In this document: positions 1 through 7,452 of the stretch, one piece after another
Layout of the letters: the number at the start of each line of letters is the position of its first letter
Numbering within the stretch: position 1 is the stretch's first letter
Source of the DNA: JAZQHR01 sp045540815
GTDB taxonomy: Bacteria > Bacillota > Clostridia > UMGS1810
Direction: 5' to 3'
NCBI GenBank assembly: GCA_045540815.1
Contig: JAZQHY010000008.1
Span: 1 to 30,793, forward strand
Length of the DNA: 30,793 nt
The notes under the pieces: generated by a model
The model's database searches: none
What the model was told of the DNA's origin: nothing
Seen by the model: the letters and a program-made list of their open reading frames with translations, nothing else
Translations under genes and position numbers: made by a program

Positions 1-2
1 AG

Positions 3-80
3 AAATGGCGTAATCAGCTTGATGAATTTGAATGGGGTGTACAGAAAGCAATGATGCTTTCTGTGTTGCATAATTCATAG
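3..80 (+). CDS. C-terminal end of an unidentified protein (partial)
   Basis: An open frame runs from the window edge to a TAG at 78-80 and encodes about 25 residues ending in MMLSVLHNS. The other two forward frames close within the first 55 bases. A strong terminator follows at 146-184, consistent with a gene ending here. Too little is visible to name a product, and it could be a chance open frame. Confidence 0.4.
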   Translation, partial: KWRNQLDEFEWGVQKAMMLSVLHNS

Positions 81-111
81 CACACCATTTATTAAAGAAT
101 TTGTAATTCGA

Positions 112-150
112 AATTGTCGAGCAAAGTTAATGAATGATTTTAGATGCAAC
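112..150 (+). repeat. Intergenic box A, copy 1
   Basis: The segment reads AATTGTCGAGCAAAGTTAAT and continues into ATTTTAGATGCAAC. Near-identical sequence occurs at 28824-28860, and a partial copy without the hairpin lies at 30043-30076. In the first two copies the box runs directly into a GCAACATTGTAAG terminator and then a promoter. Confidence 0.7.
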
Positions 151-184
151 ATTGTAAGCAAGGAGCTTGCGATGTTGCTTTTTT
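146..184 (+). terminator. Intrinsic terminator, GCAACAT type
   Basis: GCAACATTGTAAG (146-158) pairs with CTTGCGATGTTGC (166-178) over 13 positions including G-U pairs, followed by a run of six T. It probably ends the partial gene at the window edge. The same hairpin recurs at 26823 and 28860. Confidence 0.85.
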
Positions 185-203
185 ACTTTATGTTGTACAG
201 TTG

Positions 204-232
204 TTGAAATTGCAGGTGTGCTGTGTTACAAT
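204..232 (+). promoter_or_regulatory. Sigma-70 promoter for the membrane protein at 270
   Basis: TTGAAA at 204-209 and TACAAT at 227-232 are separated by 17 bp. The spacer and flanks (GTGTGCTGTGT, CAAACTTGAA) resemble those of the promoters at 798, 24154 and 28916. Confidence 0.75.
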
Positions 233-269
233 TAGCCTAACAAACTTGAATTCAGGGGGGAGTTTTTAT

Positions 270-692
270 ATGCAGGATTTTTCTATGTCAATGTTATGGT
301 TTTGGGTGTGTTATGTGTTAGTTACTGTTGTTGGAATACTACATACTGTTTTTAATATCTATGTGTTGCATATGAAACCGATGGATGACAAAAGTATGGG
401 TGAGGCATACGAAAACACTAAGCCGTGGCATCCGTTGTACAATATCGTTCTGTTTTCAGTTTTTGGATATTTGTATATGAATGGCTTGGCGACACCTACT
501 ATAAACGAAGCTTTAATTACAGGTTTAATCTGGGCAGGGATATGTATAGTGTTTGATGTGTTTGGTTGGGTTGTTATCAAGCATCCGTGGAGCTTGTCAT
601 TCAAAGAGTTTTATGTTGACTATCAGCCTTGGATCACTTTGATTTACATCGCAATCTTTTTGGGACCTGTTGTTGGATTTGTTTTCTGCTGA
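270..692 (+). CDS. Small multi-pass membrane protein of unknown function
   Basis: The 140-residue product has about four hydrophobic segments: residues 8-33 (MLWFWVCYVLV...), 59-74, 80-101 (ITGLIWAGICIVFDVFGWVV) and 119-140. Conserved-looking polar patches lie between them (KPMDDKSMGEAYENTKPWHP and KHPWSLSFKEFYVDYQPW). The start is the ATG at 270 because GGGGGGAG lies 8-9 bases upstream and the promoter at 204 would not transcribe any earlier start. It stands alone, with its own promoter and a terminator at 748. It resembles uncharacterised conserved membrane proteins of Clostridia; I recognise no enzymatic or transporter motif. Confidence 0.8.
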   Translation: MQDFSMSMLWFWVCYVLVTVVGILHTVFNIYVLHMKPMDDKSMGEAYENTKPWHPLYNIVLFSVFGYLYMNGLATPTINEALITGLIWAGICIVFDVFGWVVIKHPWSLSFKEFYVDYQPWITLIYIAIFLGPVVGFVFC

Positions 693-716
693 CGGATCAA
701 GATACACGAATGATAC

Positions 717-748
717 ATCAAAATTTGACTCGCATTAATCAAAGAGTA
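717..748 (+). repeat. Intergenic box B, copy 1
   Basis: A 32-base box containing TTGACTCGCATTAATCAAAG. Related copies lie at 3016, 5582, 11389, 24072 and 30656. Here it is followed directly by a terminator hairpin, as in the copies at 3016 and 24072. Confidence 0.8.
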
Positions 749-783
749 GAGCATAGGTGACTTGTGCATCTATGCTCTTTTTG
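748..783 (+). terminator. Terminator with conserved 13-base loop, copy 1
   Basis: AGAGCATAG (748-756) pairs with CTATGCTCT (770-778) around the loop GTGACTTGTGCAT, followed by T6. The hairpin at 24103 has the same loop with compensating stem changes. It probably ends the transcript of the membrane protein gene. Confidence 0.85.
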
Positions 784-797
784 TTTGGACACAGTTA

Positions 798-826
798 TTG
801 AGATTTCAAGTATGCTGTGTTAATAT
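798..826 (+). promoter_or_regulatory. Sigma-70 promoter for the operon starting at 865
   Basis: TTGAGA at 798-803, a 17 bp spacer and TAATAT at 821-826. Spacer and downstream bases resemble the promoters at 204, 24154 and 28916. Confidence 0.75.
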
Positions 827-864
827 TAACTAAATACTTGAATTTGGATAAGAGAGGTTATCTT

Positions 865-1338
865 ATGAATATATCACTTAAGAAAGCGGCGCTTTCTGAT
901 TGTGCTGAAATACATAAAATGCAGGCGACTGCTTTTACACAGTTGCTAGAAAAATATCAGGATTATGATACAAATCCAGCATCAGAACCCCTTGAGAGAA
1001 TAGAGTATAAATTCAATCAGGATGCTACTGACTACTTGTTTATATTGGCAGATGATGTGAAAATCGGTGTTGTAAGAATAGTGAAACTCAGCGAAGAAAT
1101 ACATAGAATATCACCAATTTTTATTTTGCCAGAATTCCAGAATAAAGGCTATGCTCAAATGGCAATGGCTGAAATCGAATCACGTTATTCTAATGTTAAA
1201 GAATGGCACCTTGACACAATCAAGCAGGAAGCAAAGCTTTGCCATTTATACGAGAAATGCGGTTATGTTGCAACAGGTAAAGAGGAAGATATAAAAGACG
1301 GAATGACGATTGTGTATTATCAGAAAAGATTATATTGA
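865..1338 (+). CDS. GNAT-family N-acetyltransferase
   Basis: The 157-residue protein has the GNAT layout: an N-terminal strand-helix unit (MNISLKKAALSDCAEIHKMQ), central strands, and the acetyl-CoA pyrophosphate loop at about residues 108-114 in FQNKGYAQMAMAEIE, followed by a LCHLYEKCGY helix-strand typical of the C-terminal GNAT core. It would transfer an acetyl group from acetyl-CoA to an amine; the substrate cannot be read from sequence. The start is the ATG at 865, preceded by AGAGAGG; the in-frame codon further upstream falls inside the promoter region. The kinase gene follows after 17 bases and is probably co-transcribed. Confidence 0.88.
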   Translation: MNISLKKAALSDCAEIHKMQATAFTQLLEKYQDYDTNPASEPLERIEYKFNQDATDYLFILADDVKIGVVRIVKLSEEIHRISPIFILPEFQNKGYAQMAMAEIESRYSNVKEWHLDTIKQEAKLCHLYEKCGYVATGKEEDIKDGMTIVYYQKRLY

Positions 1339-1355
1339 TTGATGAGGACAGAAAA

Positions 1356-1871
1356 ATGATTATTTTAGTTACCGGTGCGTCACATACAGGAAAGACTGCA
1401 CTCTCTCAAAAACTGCTTGAAAAATACAAATATCCGTACTTATCAATAGACCATTTGAAAATGGGTTTAATCCGTAGTGGTAACACGAAACTTACTCCGA
1501 TGAGTGATGATGCTGAACTCACAGCTTATCTATGGCCTATCGTTTCTGGAATGATTAAAACCGCCATAGAGAACAACCAAAATCTTATTGTTGAGGGTTG
1601 TTACATTCCTTTTGACTTTGCGAAAGATTTTGAAAAAGAATACCTTGATAACATCAGGTATTACTGCCTTGTACTAAGCGAAAGCTATATCAAAAAGCAC
1701 TTCGCTGACATAAAGAAATATGCAAGCGTTATCGAAAATCGCTTGGACGATGAGGGTTGTACTGTTGAGAGTGTTTTAGAGGACAACGCTCTATATTTAG
1801 AGCTTGCTCGAAAATACAAAGTGAACTATATCCTCATCGATGATAAATACGAAATTGATATTGATTTATAA
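1356..1871 (+). CDS. P-loop kinase-like protein
   Basis: The 171-residue protein opens with MIILVTGASHTGKTALSQ, a Walker A loop (GASHTGKT, residues 7-14) at the extreme N terminus as in adenylate-kinase-like and zeta/AAA_33-type small-molecule kinases. A second acidic strand, NLIVEGCYIPFDF, sits about where these kinases hold the substrate or metal site. A phosphotransferase with unknown substrate is the best reading. The start is the ATG at 1356 with GAGGACAG upstream; a TTG overlapping the previous stop at 1335 is an alternative. The next gene begins 28 bases after the stop, so this is the middle gene of a three-gene operon. Confidence 0.75.
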   Translation: MIILVTGASHTGKTALSQKLLEKYKYPYLSIDHLKMGLIRSGNTKLTPMSDDAELTAYLWPIVSGMIKTAIENNQNLIVEGCYIPFDFAKDFEKEYLDNIRYYCLVLSESYIKKHFADIKKYASVIENRLDDEGCTVESVLEDNALYLELARKYKVNYILIDDKYEIDIDL

Positions 1872-1899
1872 CGATAAAACCGAATTTGGAGAATGCTTT

Positions 1900-2613
1900 A
1901 TGGCTATGTGGAATCCTTGGCGAGGTTGTAAAAAATGCAGTGACGGATGTCTGCATTGTTATATTCACAAAGGCGATGCTAAACGTGGCGTTAACATCAA
2001 CGATATCGTAAAAACAAAAGATTTTTATAAGCCAATTGAGAAGTTGAAAAACGGAAACTACAAGATGAAATCAGGGATAGTTTATCTTTGCTTTTCAACA
2101 GACTTTCTTATTGAAGAAGCGGACGAGTGGCGTAAAGAATGTTGGTCGATGATAAGAGAGCGACAGGACTGCACGTTCCTTTTTCTTACTAAACGAATAG
2201 AGCGTTTTATAGAATGTATCCCTGATGATTGGGGTGAAGGATATGAAAATGTTGTTGTGTGTTGCACGATTGAAAATCAAAGGAATGCAGACAAAAAGCT
2301 ATCCGTGTTTCAGTCACTGCCGATAAAACATAAATGCATTACCGCACAGCCATTGCTCGAAAGCGTGGATATAGAGAAGTACCTTGATGATATTGAGTTG
2401 GTCGTCGTTGGTGGAGAATCTGATCGTTATGCCCGACCGCTTGATTACAACTGGGTGCTGAAGATCCGTGAGCAATGTATAAGGAAGAATGTAAGCTTTG
2501 AATTCAGACAGTTGGGAACATATTTTATAAAAGACGGTAAGCAATATAAGTTGCAGACAAAAGACCTGTGCAAACAGGCAAGACAAGCAAATATTGACTA
2601 TAAGAAACAGTAA
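1900..2613 (+). CDS. DUF5131 / phage Gp37-Gp68 family protein
   Basis: The 237-residue product begins MAMWNPWRGCKKCSDGC and continues LHCY, giving the cysteine pattern C10-x6-C17-x2-C20-Y that marks the DUF5131 (PF07505, phage Gp37/Gp68) family. Later conserved-looking parts are FLFLTKRIERF, VVCCTIENQRNADKKL, LPIKHKCITAQPLLE and VVVGGESDRYARPLDYNWV, which match the family in character. The cysteine cluster suggests a metal or iron-sulfur site reminiscent of radical-SAM proteins, but no reaction is established as far as I know. The start is the ATG at 1900 with TTTGGAG upstream; ATG 1906 is possible. It is the last gene of the operon begun at 865. Members often travel on phages and mobile elements. 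Confidence 0.82.
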   Translation: MAMWNPWRGCKKCSDGCLHCYIHKGDAKRGVNINDIVKTKDFYKPIEKLKNGNYKMKSGIVYLCFSTDFLIEEADEWRKECWSMIRERQDCTFLFLTKRIERFIECIPDDWGEGYENVVVCCTIENQRNADKKLSVFQSLPIKHKCITAQPLLESVDIEKYLDDIELVVVGGESDRYARPLDYNWVLKIREQCIRKNVSFEFRQLGTYFIKDGKQYKLQTKDLCKQARQANIDYKKQ

Positions 2614-2696
2614 TTAAAACACAATTTATGAGGTTAATATGAGCAAATCGTTACTATTAAGATTTCAATAAAATATATCTGCCTTCTAAAACAAAA

Positions 2697-2719
2697 AACC
2701 GACCTTTATAGGTCGGTTT
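2697..2719 (+). terminator. Intrinsic terminator after the 865-2613 operon
   Basis: AAACCGACC (2697-2705) pairs with GGTCGGTTT (2711-2719) around a 5-base loop. It is A-rich on one side and T-rich on the other, so it may work on both strands. Confidence 0.8.
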
Positions 2720-2724
2720 GTGTT

Positions 2725-2771
2725 TCGGGTGTTCATAACGGACTTGAATCTGCGGCATCCTGGTCCCAAAG
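2725..2771 (-). pseudogene. tRNA-Pro-like 3' fragment (decayed)
   Basis: Read on the minus strand, this stretch runs TTTGGGACCAGG (anticodon loop TTTGGGA, anticodon UGG, plus the 3' anticodon stem), then ATGCCGC, TTCAAGT (T-loop) and GAACACCCGA (3' acceptor strand). That is the order and spacing of the 3' half of a tRNA-Pro(UGG). The 5' half is missing and the T-stem no longer pairs well. Fragments starting at the anticodon are the usual scar left by elements that integrate into tRNA genes, but no integrase or partner site is visible here. Confidence 0.55.
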
Positions 2772-2920
2772 ACGGAAAGAACAATATATTCCGTTTATTT
2801 TTAATGCTAACCACTACATATAGTGGTATTTGCTACACGAAAGCATACTCTTTAGCACTCTTATCTACACTGTTTCCATATACTACAATTCTAGAAGTGG
2901 GACAAACTGTGGTCGTAAAA

Positions 2921-2961
2921 ACTCCCTGAGAATGTGTTCAAAAAACACCTTCTCAGGGAGT
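2921..2961. terminator. Long hairpin, probably a minus-strand or bidirectional terminator
   Basis: ACTCCCTGAGAA (2921-2932) with GTGTT (2934-2938) pairs with AACAC (2944-2948) and TTCTCAGGGAGT (2950-2961). The T run follows only on the minus strand (AGTTTTTACG). A related ACTCCCT hairpin ends the dockerin gene at 5521-5565. Confidence 0.65.
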
Positions 2962-3015
2962 GCTTGTTTGCAGTATGTTAGCTTAGATTTTACACTAAGT
3001 CAAGGAGTTTACCGT

Positions 3016-3047
3016 ATCAAATTCTGACCTGCTATAATCAAAGAATA
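3016..3047 (+). repeat. Intergenic box B, copy 2
   Basis: Contains TTCTGACCTGCTATAATCAA. It runs into a small hairpin, AATAGT (3044-3049), loop GAGTG, ACTATT (3055-3060), followed by six T, probably a weak terminator, and then the promoter at 3077. Confidence 0.85.
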
Positions 3048-3076
3048 GTGAGTGACTATTTTTTACAAGAAAACAA

Positions 3077-3104
3077 TTGATTTTGAAAACTCTTGAGTTA
3101 TAAT
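3077..3104 (+). promoter_or_regulatory. Sigma-70 promoter for the structured leader and the gene at 3284
   Basis: TTGATT at 3077-3082, a 16 bp spacer and a perfect TATAAT at 3099-3104. Transcription should start near 3111, exactly where the first stem of the structured RNA begins. Confidence 0.75.
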
Positions 3105-3110
3105 GAAAGT

Positions 3111-3266
3111 GTGAAACAAAATTGAATTTTCTGACCTCAAAGTTTGTATTTTTATTTAGGTAAAAATACAGGCTCTGTTTTCAATACAACTTTTGAGGTT
3201 AATTGATTTTGTTTCGCGACAAAGGAGCTGTGTGTTTTTCTGCGTAGCTTCGGCTACGCATTTTTT
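3111..3266 (+). ncRNA. Structured leader RNA or small RNA ending in a terminator
   Basis: GAAACAAAAT (3113-3122) pairs with ATTTTGTTTC (3206-3215). Inside it ACCTCAAAGTT (3134-3144) pairs with AACTTTTGAGGT (3188-3199, one bulge), and inside that TGTATTTTTA (3145-3154) pairs with TAAAAATACA (3161-3170). A terminator, GCGTAGC-TTCG-GCTACGC plus T6 (3241-3266), follows. With its own promoter and terminator it could be a free RNA of about 155 bases. Because the dockerin gene begins 18 bases later with no second promoter visible, it could equally be an attenuating leader. It matches no riboswitch family that I can recognise. Confidence 0.55.
3241..3266 (+). terminator. Terminator or attenuator just before the dockerin gene
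   Basis: GCGTAGC, loop TTCG and GCTACGC form a stable tetraloop hairpin followed by TTTTTT. It lies between the promoter at 3077 and the ribosome site at 3271, so transcription must read through it to reach the gene at 3284. Confidence 0.85.
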
Positions 3267-3283
3267 ATTTAGGGGGATTTGCT

Positions 3284-5494
3284 GTGAAAAAGTTGTTGAG
3301 TTTATTGCTGAGTATTATAATGGTTTTTAGTTATCTATGTTGTTTGACTATTATAAATGTAGGTGCAACACAAGACAGGACATCACATTTTAATAAAAAC
3401 TATACATTAACAGGTAATCCAATTGATGATATTGTCGCTGTGGCGCAAGCTCAGGCAAATAGAACTAAAGCGCAAATGGGTTACACCGAAGCGTGGTGTG
3501 CGAATTTTGTTGGGGACTGTGCGAGTTTAGCTGGATTAGGTGATATCATACCTCGTAATGGATATTGTGGAACATTATATGACAATATTATCAACGCAGG
3601 AGGAGAAGAAGTTTCTACTCCACAAAAAGGTGATATCATCTTTTACATTTGTACCGCAGGATCTGCCAATTGTCCGGATTCTGGTTACCCTTGGGTGCAT
3701 GTAGGTATAATGACTAGTTCATCATCATCTATAGAAGGCAACTCTGGTGGTAAGGTTGCTGTGAAATCTAAAGTTACATATACAGATATGAATGGGCATA
3801 CTTATGGGCATTCTGGAACAAACTCTGTTATAGTAAAGTATTTACGACCAAATTATCCATCCCAAGAACCTGAGATTAAGTATTGGTATGAAGATTTAGA
3901 ATTAGTTGATTTGGGTGATAATTTCAGTGCAAGAATCCGAAATGTTGCATTAGATGTATTGGTTACAAATTTTAATGGAAATGTGGTTATAGGAAAACAC
4001 TATGACTATAAAATAGCGAGACAAATATGGAATTTTACCAGAAATTCTGATGGTTCATATAAAATTAAATCTTGTCTAAACGATTACTGTATGGAACTTC
4101 ATAATTTTGATGATTTCGATGGTGGTAATATTACATGTATACCTGCTAATGGATCAACTGCACAAGATTGGTTTATATACTTAAATCCTGACGGTAGTTA
4201 TTCGATGCGTCCTAAATGCTCGGATGAAAGAGTTATAGATGTGACCAATGGCATTTCTACAGACGGAAACAACTTGCAGCTGTGGAGTTATAATAAAACT
4301 TATAGTCAAAAATTTTCAATAGAAAAATGTGGAGAAGTCGTAAATCTCGGAGACGTTTTTGCAGCCTCTATCGAACACACAGATTATTGGAAGCCAATAT
4401 ATCAAGACGATACTGGAAATGTTGTACTTACTACTTCAAGTAGAGAAAAAATGTCGGGAATATTGTGGTACTTTGATAGAGATGAAACTAATGGTTGGTA
4501 CACTATTACCTCATACAAAAACGCTAAATGCTTAGAAGTAGAAAACAATTCGACTGAACCAGGAGCTAATGTTCAGTGTGGGGATTATGTTGGTGATCAT
4601 GGACAGCATTGGTTTATATTAAAAGCAATAGATACAGAAGGAAATGAATATTGTTATATAAAATCTGCTTGTTCTTCTAATAACTTAGATTTAGACTACA
4701 ATATAGAAACCGATGGTACCAATATAAAAATGTGGTCATTAAACGGCAGTGATGCTCAAAGATATTCTATTTATAAAATTGAAGAGGATACCACTTATAG
4801 CATTAGCTCTAGTGATGTGGATATTGAATTAGGAGATAGTGTAGATGTAGTTATAGATAATACAACTTTTGTTACATCATATAAATTTCATATTATATCT
4901 CCAGATGGTACAGAAAGTGTGATAAATAACAATTGTAATTACACATATAAGTTTAAACCGAATAAAACTGGAAAATATGTGATATACGGAGAAGTTGAGT
5001 CTCCAGTATCAAAGGATATAGGTTCTCCAACAGATAGAAGTATAGAAATACTTGTTTCAGATCATTCCTATACGGCAATAATTACTAAATCAGCAACGTG
5101 TACAGAAGACGGGTTAAAAACATATATTTGTTCAACCTGTGGAGATACTTACACTGAAACTATTCCTGCTACTGGACATACAGAAGTTGTTGACAAAGGT
5201 TATGAGGCAACTTATGAAAAAGAGGGGCTAACAGACGGTTTACATTGTTCTGTATGCGACAAGGTGCTTGTTGAACAAGAGATTATACCTATACTTGTTA
5301 TGATAGGTGATGTTGATGGAGATGGAAAAGTCAGTATTATGGATGCTACAGAAATTCAGAGACATATTGCTCAACTAACAACAATTTCTGACGAGAGAAT
5401 AGCGTGTGCTGATACAGATAAAGATGGCAAAGTGTCAATTATGGATGCTACTCAGATTCAGAGATTTATCGCACAGCTCATTCCTGAATTATAA
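3284..5494 (+). CDS. Secreted CHAP amidase / ricin-type lectin / dockerin protein
   Basis: The 736-residue protein starts at a GTG with AGGGGGA six bases upstream. A signal peptide ends near residue 28 (INVGA). Residues about 45-188 form a CHAP (NlpC/P60-like) domain with catalytic Cys72 (AWCANFVGDC) and His139 (PWVHVGIM), which would cut peptidoglycan peptide or amide bonds. Two ricin B-type (beta-trefoil) lectin regions follow at about 200-350 and 352-500, then an Ig-like segment, a Cys-rich ATCTEDG/CSTCG/IPATGH module, and a type I dockerin at 674-736 with two calcium loops (DVDGDGKVSIMDAT and DTDKDGKVSIMDAT). It is probably exported and docked to a cohesin scaffold. Expression may be attenuated by the upstream hairpin. 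Domain edges are approximate. Confidence 0.9.
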   Translation: MKKLLSLLLSIIMVFSYLCCLTIINVGATQDRTSHFNKNYTLTGNPIDDIVAVAQAQANRTKAQMGYTEAWCANFVGDCASLAGLGDIIPRNGYCGTLYDNIINAGGEEVSTPQKGDIIFYICTAGSANCPDSGYPWVHVGIMTSSSSSIEGNSGGKVAVKSKVTYTDMNGHTYGHSGTNSVIVKYLRPNYPSQEPEIKYWYEDLELVDLGDNFSARIRNVALDVLVTNFNGNVVIGKHYDYKIARQIWNFTRNSDGSYKIKSCLNDYCMELHNFDDFDGGNITCIPANGSTAQDWFIYLNPDGSYSMRPKCSDERVIDVTNGISTDGNNLQLWSYNKTYSQKFSIEKCGEVVNLGDVFAASIEHTDYWKPIYQDDTGNVVLTTSSREKMSGILWYFDRDETNGWYTITSYKNAKCLEVENNSTEPGANVQCGDYVGDHGQHWFILKAIDTEGNEYCYIKSACSSNNLDLDYNIETDGTNIKMWSLNGSDAQRYSIYKIEEDTTYSISSSDVDIELGDSVDVVIDNTTFVTSYKFHIISPDGTESVINNNCNYTYKFKPNKTGKYVIYGEVESPVSKDIGSPTDRSIEILVSDHSYTAIITKSATCTEDGLKTYICSTCGDTYTETIPATGHTEVVDKGYEATYEKEGLTDGLHCSVCDKVLVEQEIIPILVMIGDVDGDGKVSIMDATEIQRHIAQLTTISDERIACADTDKDGKVSIMDATQIQRFIAQLIPEL

Positions 5495-5520
5495 AATGAA
5501 ATAGTAAAATAAACAATAAA

Positions 5521-5575
5521 ACTCCCTAAGAACAGCGTATTTTTACACGCTCAACCTTAGGGAGTTTGTTGTTAT
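5521..5575 (+). terminator. Terminator after the dockerin gene
   Basis: ACTCCCTAAG (5521-5530) and AGCGT (5534-5538) pair with ACGCT (5547-5551) and CTTAGGGAGT (5556-5565), followed by a T-rich tract. It is related in sequence to the hairpin at 2921-2961. Confidence 0.85.
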
Positions 5576-5581
5576 TTTAAA

Positions 5582-5613
5582 ATCAAATTCTGACCTACAG
5601 TAATCAAAGAATA
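5582..5613 (+). repeat. Intergenic box B, copy 3
   Basis: Contains TTCTGACCTACAGTAATCAA followed by AGAATA. It sits between the terminator of the dockerin gene and the promoter of the CstA-family gene. Confidence 0.85.
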
Positions 5614-5624
5614 CAACAAAATAC

Positions 5625-5653
5625 TTGCGTGAGAAAAAGCATAGTACTATAAT
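5625..5653 (+). promoter_or_regulatory. Sigma-70 promoter for the CstA-family gene
   Basis: TTGCGT at 5625-5630, a 17 bp spacer and TATAAT at 5648-5653. A leader of about 60 bases precedes the gene and contains a short CGAT-TAA-ATCG hairpin; no known riboswitch is seen. Confidence 0.75.
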
Positions 5654-5719
5654 AAAATTATCGATAAACTGCGGTTTCGATTAAATCGGTTTTGATACTC
5701 TGATTTTAAGGAGGATTAT

Positions 5720-7447
5720 ATGAACGGTATTACTATTATGCTTATTTCCCTTGCCGTGCTGTTCTTAGCTTATGTGCTTTATGGCAGATGGATTGCAAAG
5801 AAGTGGGGAATAGACCCTAGCAGAAAAACTCCTGCTTACGAGCAGAGAGATGGTGTTGACTATGAACCTGCTCCAAGGAGCGTTGTTTTCGGTCATCAGT
5901 TTGCATCGATTGCGGGTGCAGGTCCTATCAATGGCCCTATTCAGGCAGCTATTTTCGGTTGGGTGCCTGTGCTATTGTGGGTGCTTATTGGTGGTGTGTT
6001 TTTCGGTGCTGTACAGGACTTTGTTTCTATGTATGCTTCTGTCAGAAACAAGGGCAGAAGTATCGGATACATAATCGAAAAGTACATCGGTAAAACAGGA
6101 AAGAAAATGTTCCTGCTGTTTGTATGGCTGTTCTGTATTCTTGTTGTAGCAGCGTTTGCAGATATTGTTGCAGGCACATTTATGGGATACACAGTAACTG
6201 ACGGAGTAAAAAGTGCGAATATCGTAGCAAACGGTGCTGTTGCAACTACTTCCATTATGTTCATCGTATTCGCTGTCTTGCTGGGACTTTTGCTTAGATA
6301 CACAAAACTCCCAACTATAGTGAACACAGTTATAGCTATATCATTGCTCGTTTTAGCTATTGTAATTGGTCTGCAGTTTCCTGTGTTTCTTCCGCTTAAC
6401 GCTTGGCACGGCTTTGTTTTTGTCTATATCTTTATTGCGTCTGTTGTGCCAGTATGGCTTCTTTTACAGCCTAGAGATTACCTCAACAGTTATTTGCTTG
6501 TTGCTATGATTGTAGCGGCAGTTGTTGGTGTTTTTGTGGCAAATCCGCAGATTAACTTGCCTGCTTTCACTAGCTTTAATGTTGACGGAAATTATCTTTT
6601 CCCAATACTTTTCGTAACTATCGCTTGCGGTGCGGTTTCGGGATTCCATTCACTTGTATCATCAGGTACAGCATCAAAGCAGATTAAAAACGAAAAAGAT
6701 ATGTTGCCTGTATCTTTCGGTTCAATGCTTTTAGAAAGCATGCTCGCTGTCGTTGCACTTATTGCAGTTGCATCATTTACAACCGGTGAAGCATCAGCAC
6801 AGGGCCTTGAAACACCTGCTCAGATTTTTGCAGGTGCTGTGGCAGGCTTCCTCACAAAGATGGGACTTCCAAATGACGTTGTATTTACACTTATCACACT
6901 TTCTATTTCAGCCTTTGCACTCACATCACTTGACTCTGTTGCAAGAGTCGGAAGACTTTCATTCCAGGAACTTTTCCTTGATGATTCTATAAGCGATGAG
7001 AATATGGGTGTTGTGAGAAAGGTGCTGACAAATAAATACTTCGCAACAGTTATCACACTTGCTCCTTCATTCGGTCTGACACTTGTTGGTTACAAGAATA
7101 TATGGGCATTGTTCGGTGCATCAAACCAGCTTTTGTCTGTGTTTGCTTTCCTTGCTTGTGCAGTGTTCCTCAAGAGAAAGAAGAAAGTTCGCTGGTTCTT
7201 ATACGTTCCAATGGGCGTGATGATGGCAGTAACCTTCACTGCACTTTCTATGACAATATTCTCAAAAGCAAAAGCACTTTTCACAGGTGCAAGTGCTGAC
7301 ATCTTCGGTGATGTTTTACAGCTTACTTTTGCAACTCTTATCATCATTCTTGGTGTCTGCGTTGTTATTGACGGCATCAAGAAACTTACTTCAAAAGTTG
7401 AAGAAGTAGATGAAACAGAAGAACTAACCGAGAAAGTGAATTCATAA
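5720..7447 (+). CDS. cstA: CstA-family (carbon starvation) transporter
   Basis: The 575-residue protein is highly hydrophobic with roughly 15 membrane segments. The family signature FGHQFASIAGAGPINGP (about residues 57-73) is clear, and SGTASKQIKNEKDM (about 315-328) matches the later conserved loop. CstA and its relative BtsT import peptides or pyruvate; E. coli CstA is about 700 residues, and shorter Firmicutes forms of this size are common. The start is the ATG at 5720 with AAGGAGG upstream. The C-terminal tail is acidic (VEEVDETEELTEK). It is transcribed alone, with a promoter at 5625 and a terminator at 7453. The exact substrate is unknown. Confidence 0.92.
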   Translation: MNGITIMLISLAVLFLAYVLYGRWIAKKWGIDPSRKTPAYEQRDGVDYEPAPRSVVFGHQFASIAGAGPINGPIQAAIFGWVPVLLWVLIGGVFFGAVQDFVSMYASVRNKGRSIGYIIEKYIGKTGKKMFLLFVWLFCILVVAAFADIVAGTFMGYTVTDGVKSANIVANGAVATTSIMFIVFAVLLGLLLRYTKLPTIVNTVIAISLLVLAIVIGLQFPVFLPLNAWHGFVFVYIFIASVVPVWLLLQPRDYLNSYLLVAMIVAAVVGVFVANPQINLPAFTSFNVDGNYLFPILFVTIACGAVSGFHSLVSSGTASKQIKNEKDMLPVSFGSMLLESMLAVVALIAVASFTTGEASAQGLETPAQIFAGAVAGFLTKMGLPNDVVFTLITLSISAFALTSLDSVARVGRLSFQELFLDDSISDENMGVVRKVLTNKYFATVITLAPSFGLTLVGYKNIWALFGASNQLLSVFAFLACAVFLKRKKKVRWFLYVPMGVMMAVTFTALSMTIFSKAKALFTGASADIFGDVLQLTFATLIIILGVCVVIDGIKKLTSKVEEVDETEELTEKVNS

Positions 7448-7452
7448 TATCT

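Larger units (their letters stand above)
2614..3076. other. Gene-poor intergenic stretch with remnants
   Basis: No convincing protein gene lies here. After the DUF5131 stop there is a tiny frame with a ribosome site (ATG 2640, MSKSLLLRFQ then stop at 2672) that could be the remnant of a lost fourth operon gene. A terminator (2697-2719), a tRNA-Pro-like fragment (2725-2771), two small perfect hairpins (ACGGAA/TTCCGT near 2772-2800; ACCACTA/TAGTGGT near 2809-2826), a long hairpin (2921-2961) and box B copy 2 follow. The short open frames across 2720-3027 lack ribosome sites and read through these structures. Confidence 0.6.

Noticed and set aside
2725..2830. A complete functional tRNA
   Set aside because: The 5' acceptor strand and D-arm cannot be placed: the GTAGTGGTTAGCAT stretch upstream on the minus strand is part of a simple palindrome, and the T-stem is broken.
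2720..3027. Two overlapping short reading frames (69 and 65 residues)
   Set aside because: Neither has a ribosome site; they cross the tRNA fragment, hairpins and box B, and the peptides look random.
3111..3266. 6S RNA, c-di-GMP or other known riboswitch
   Set aside because: The closing stem and hairpin are too short for typical 6S RNA, and none of the conserved cores of the c-di-GMP, SAM, TPP or other aptamers known to me is present.
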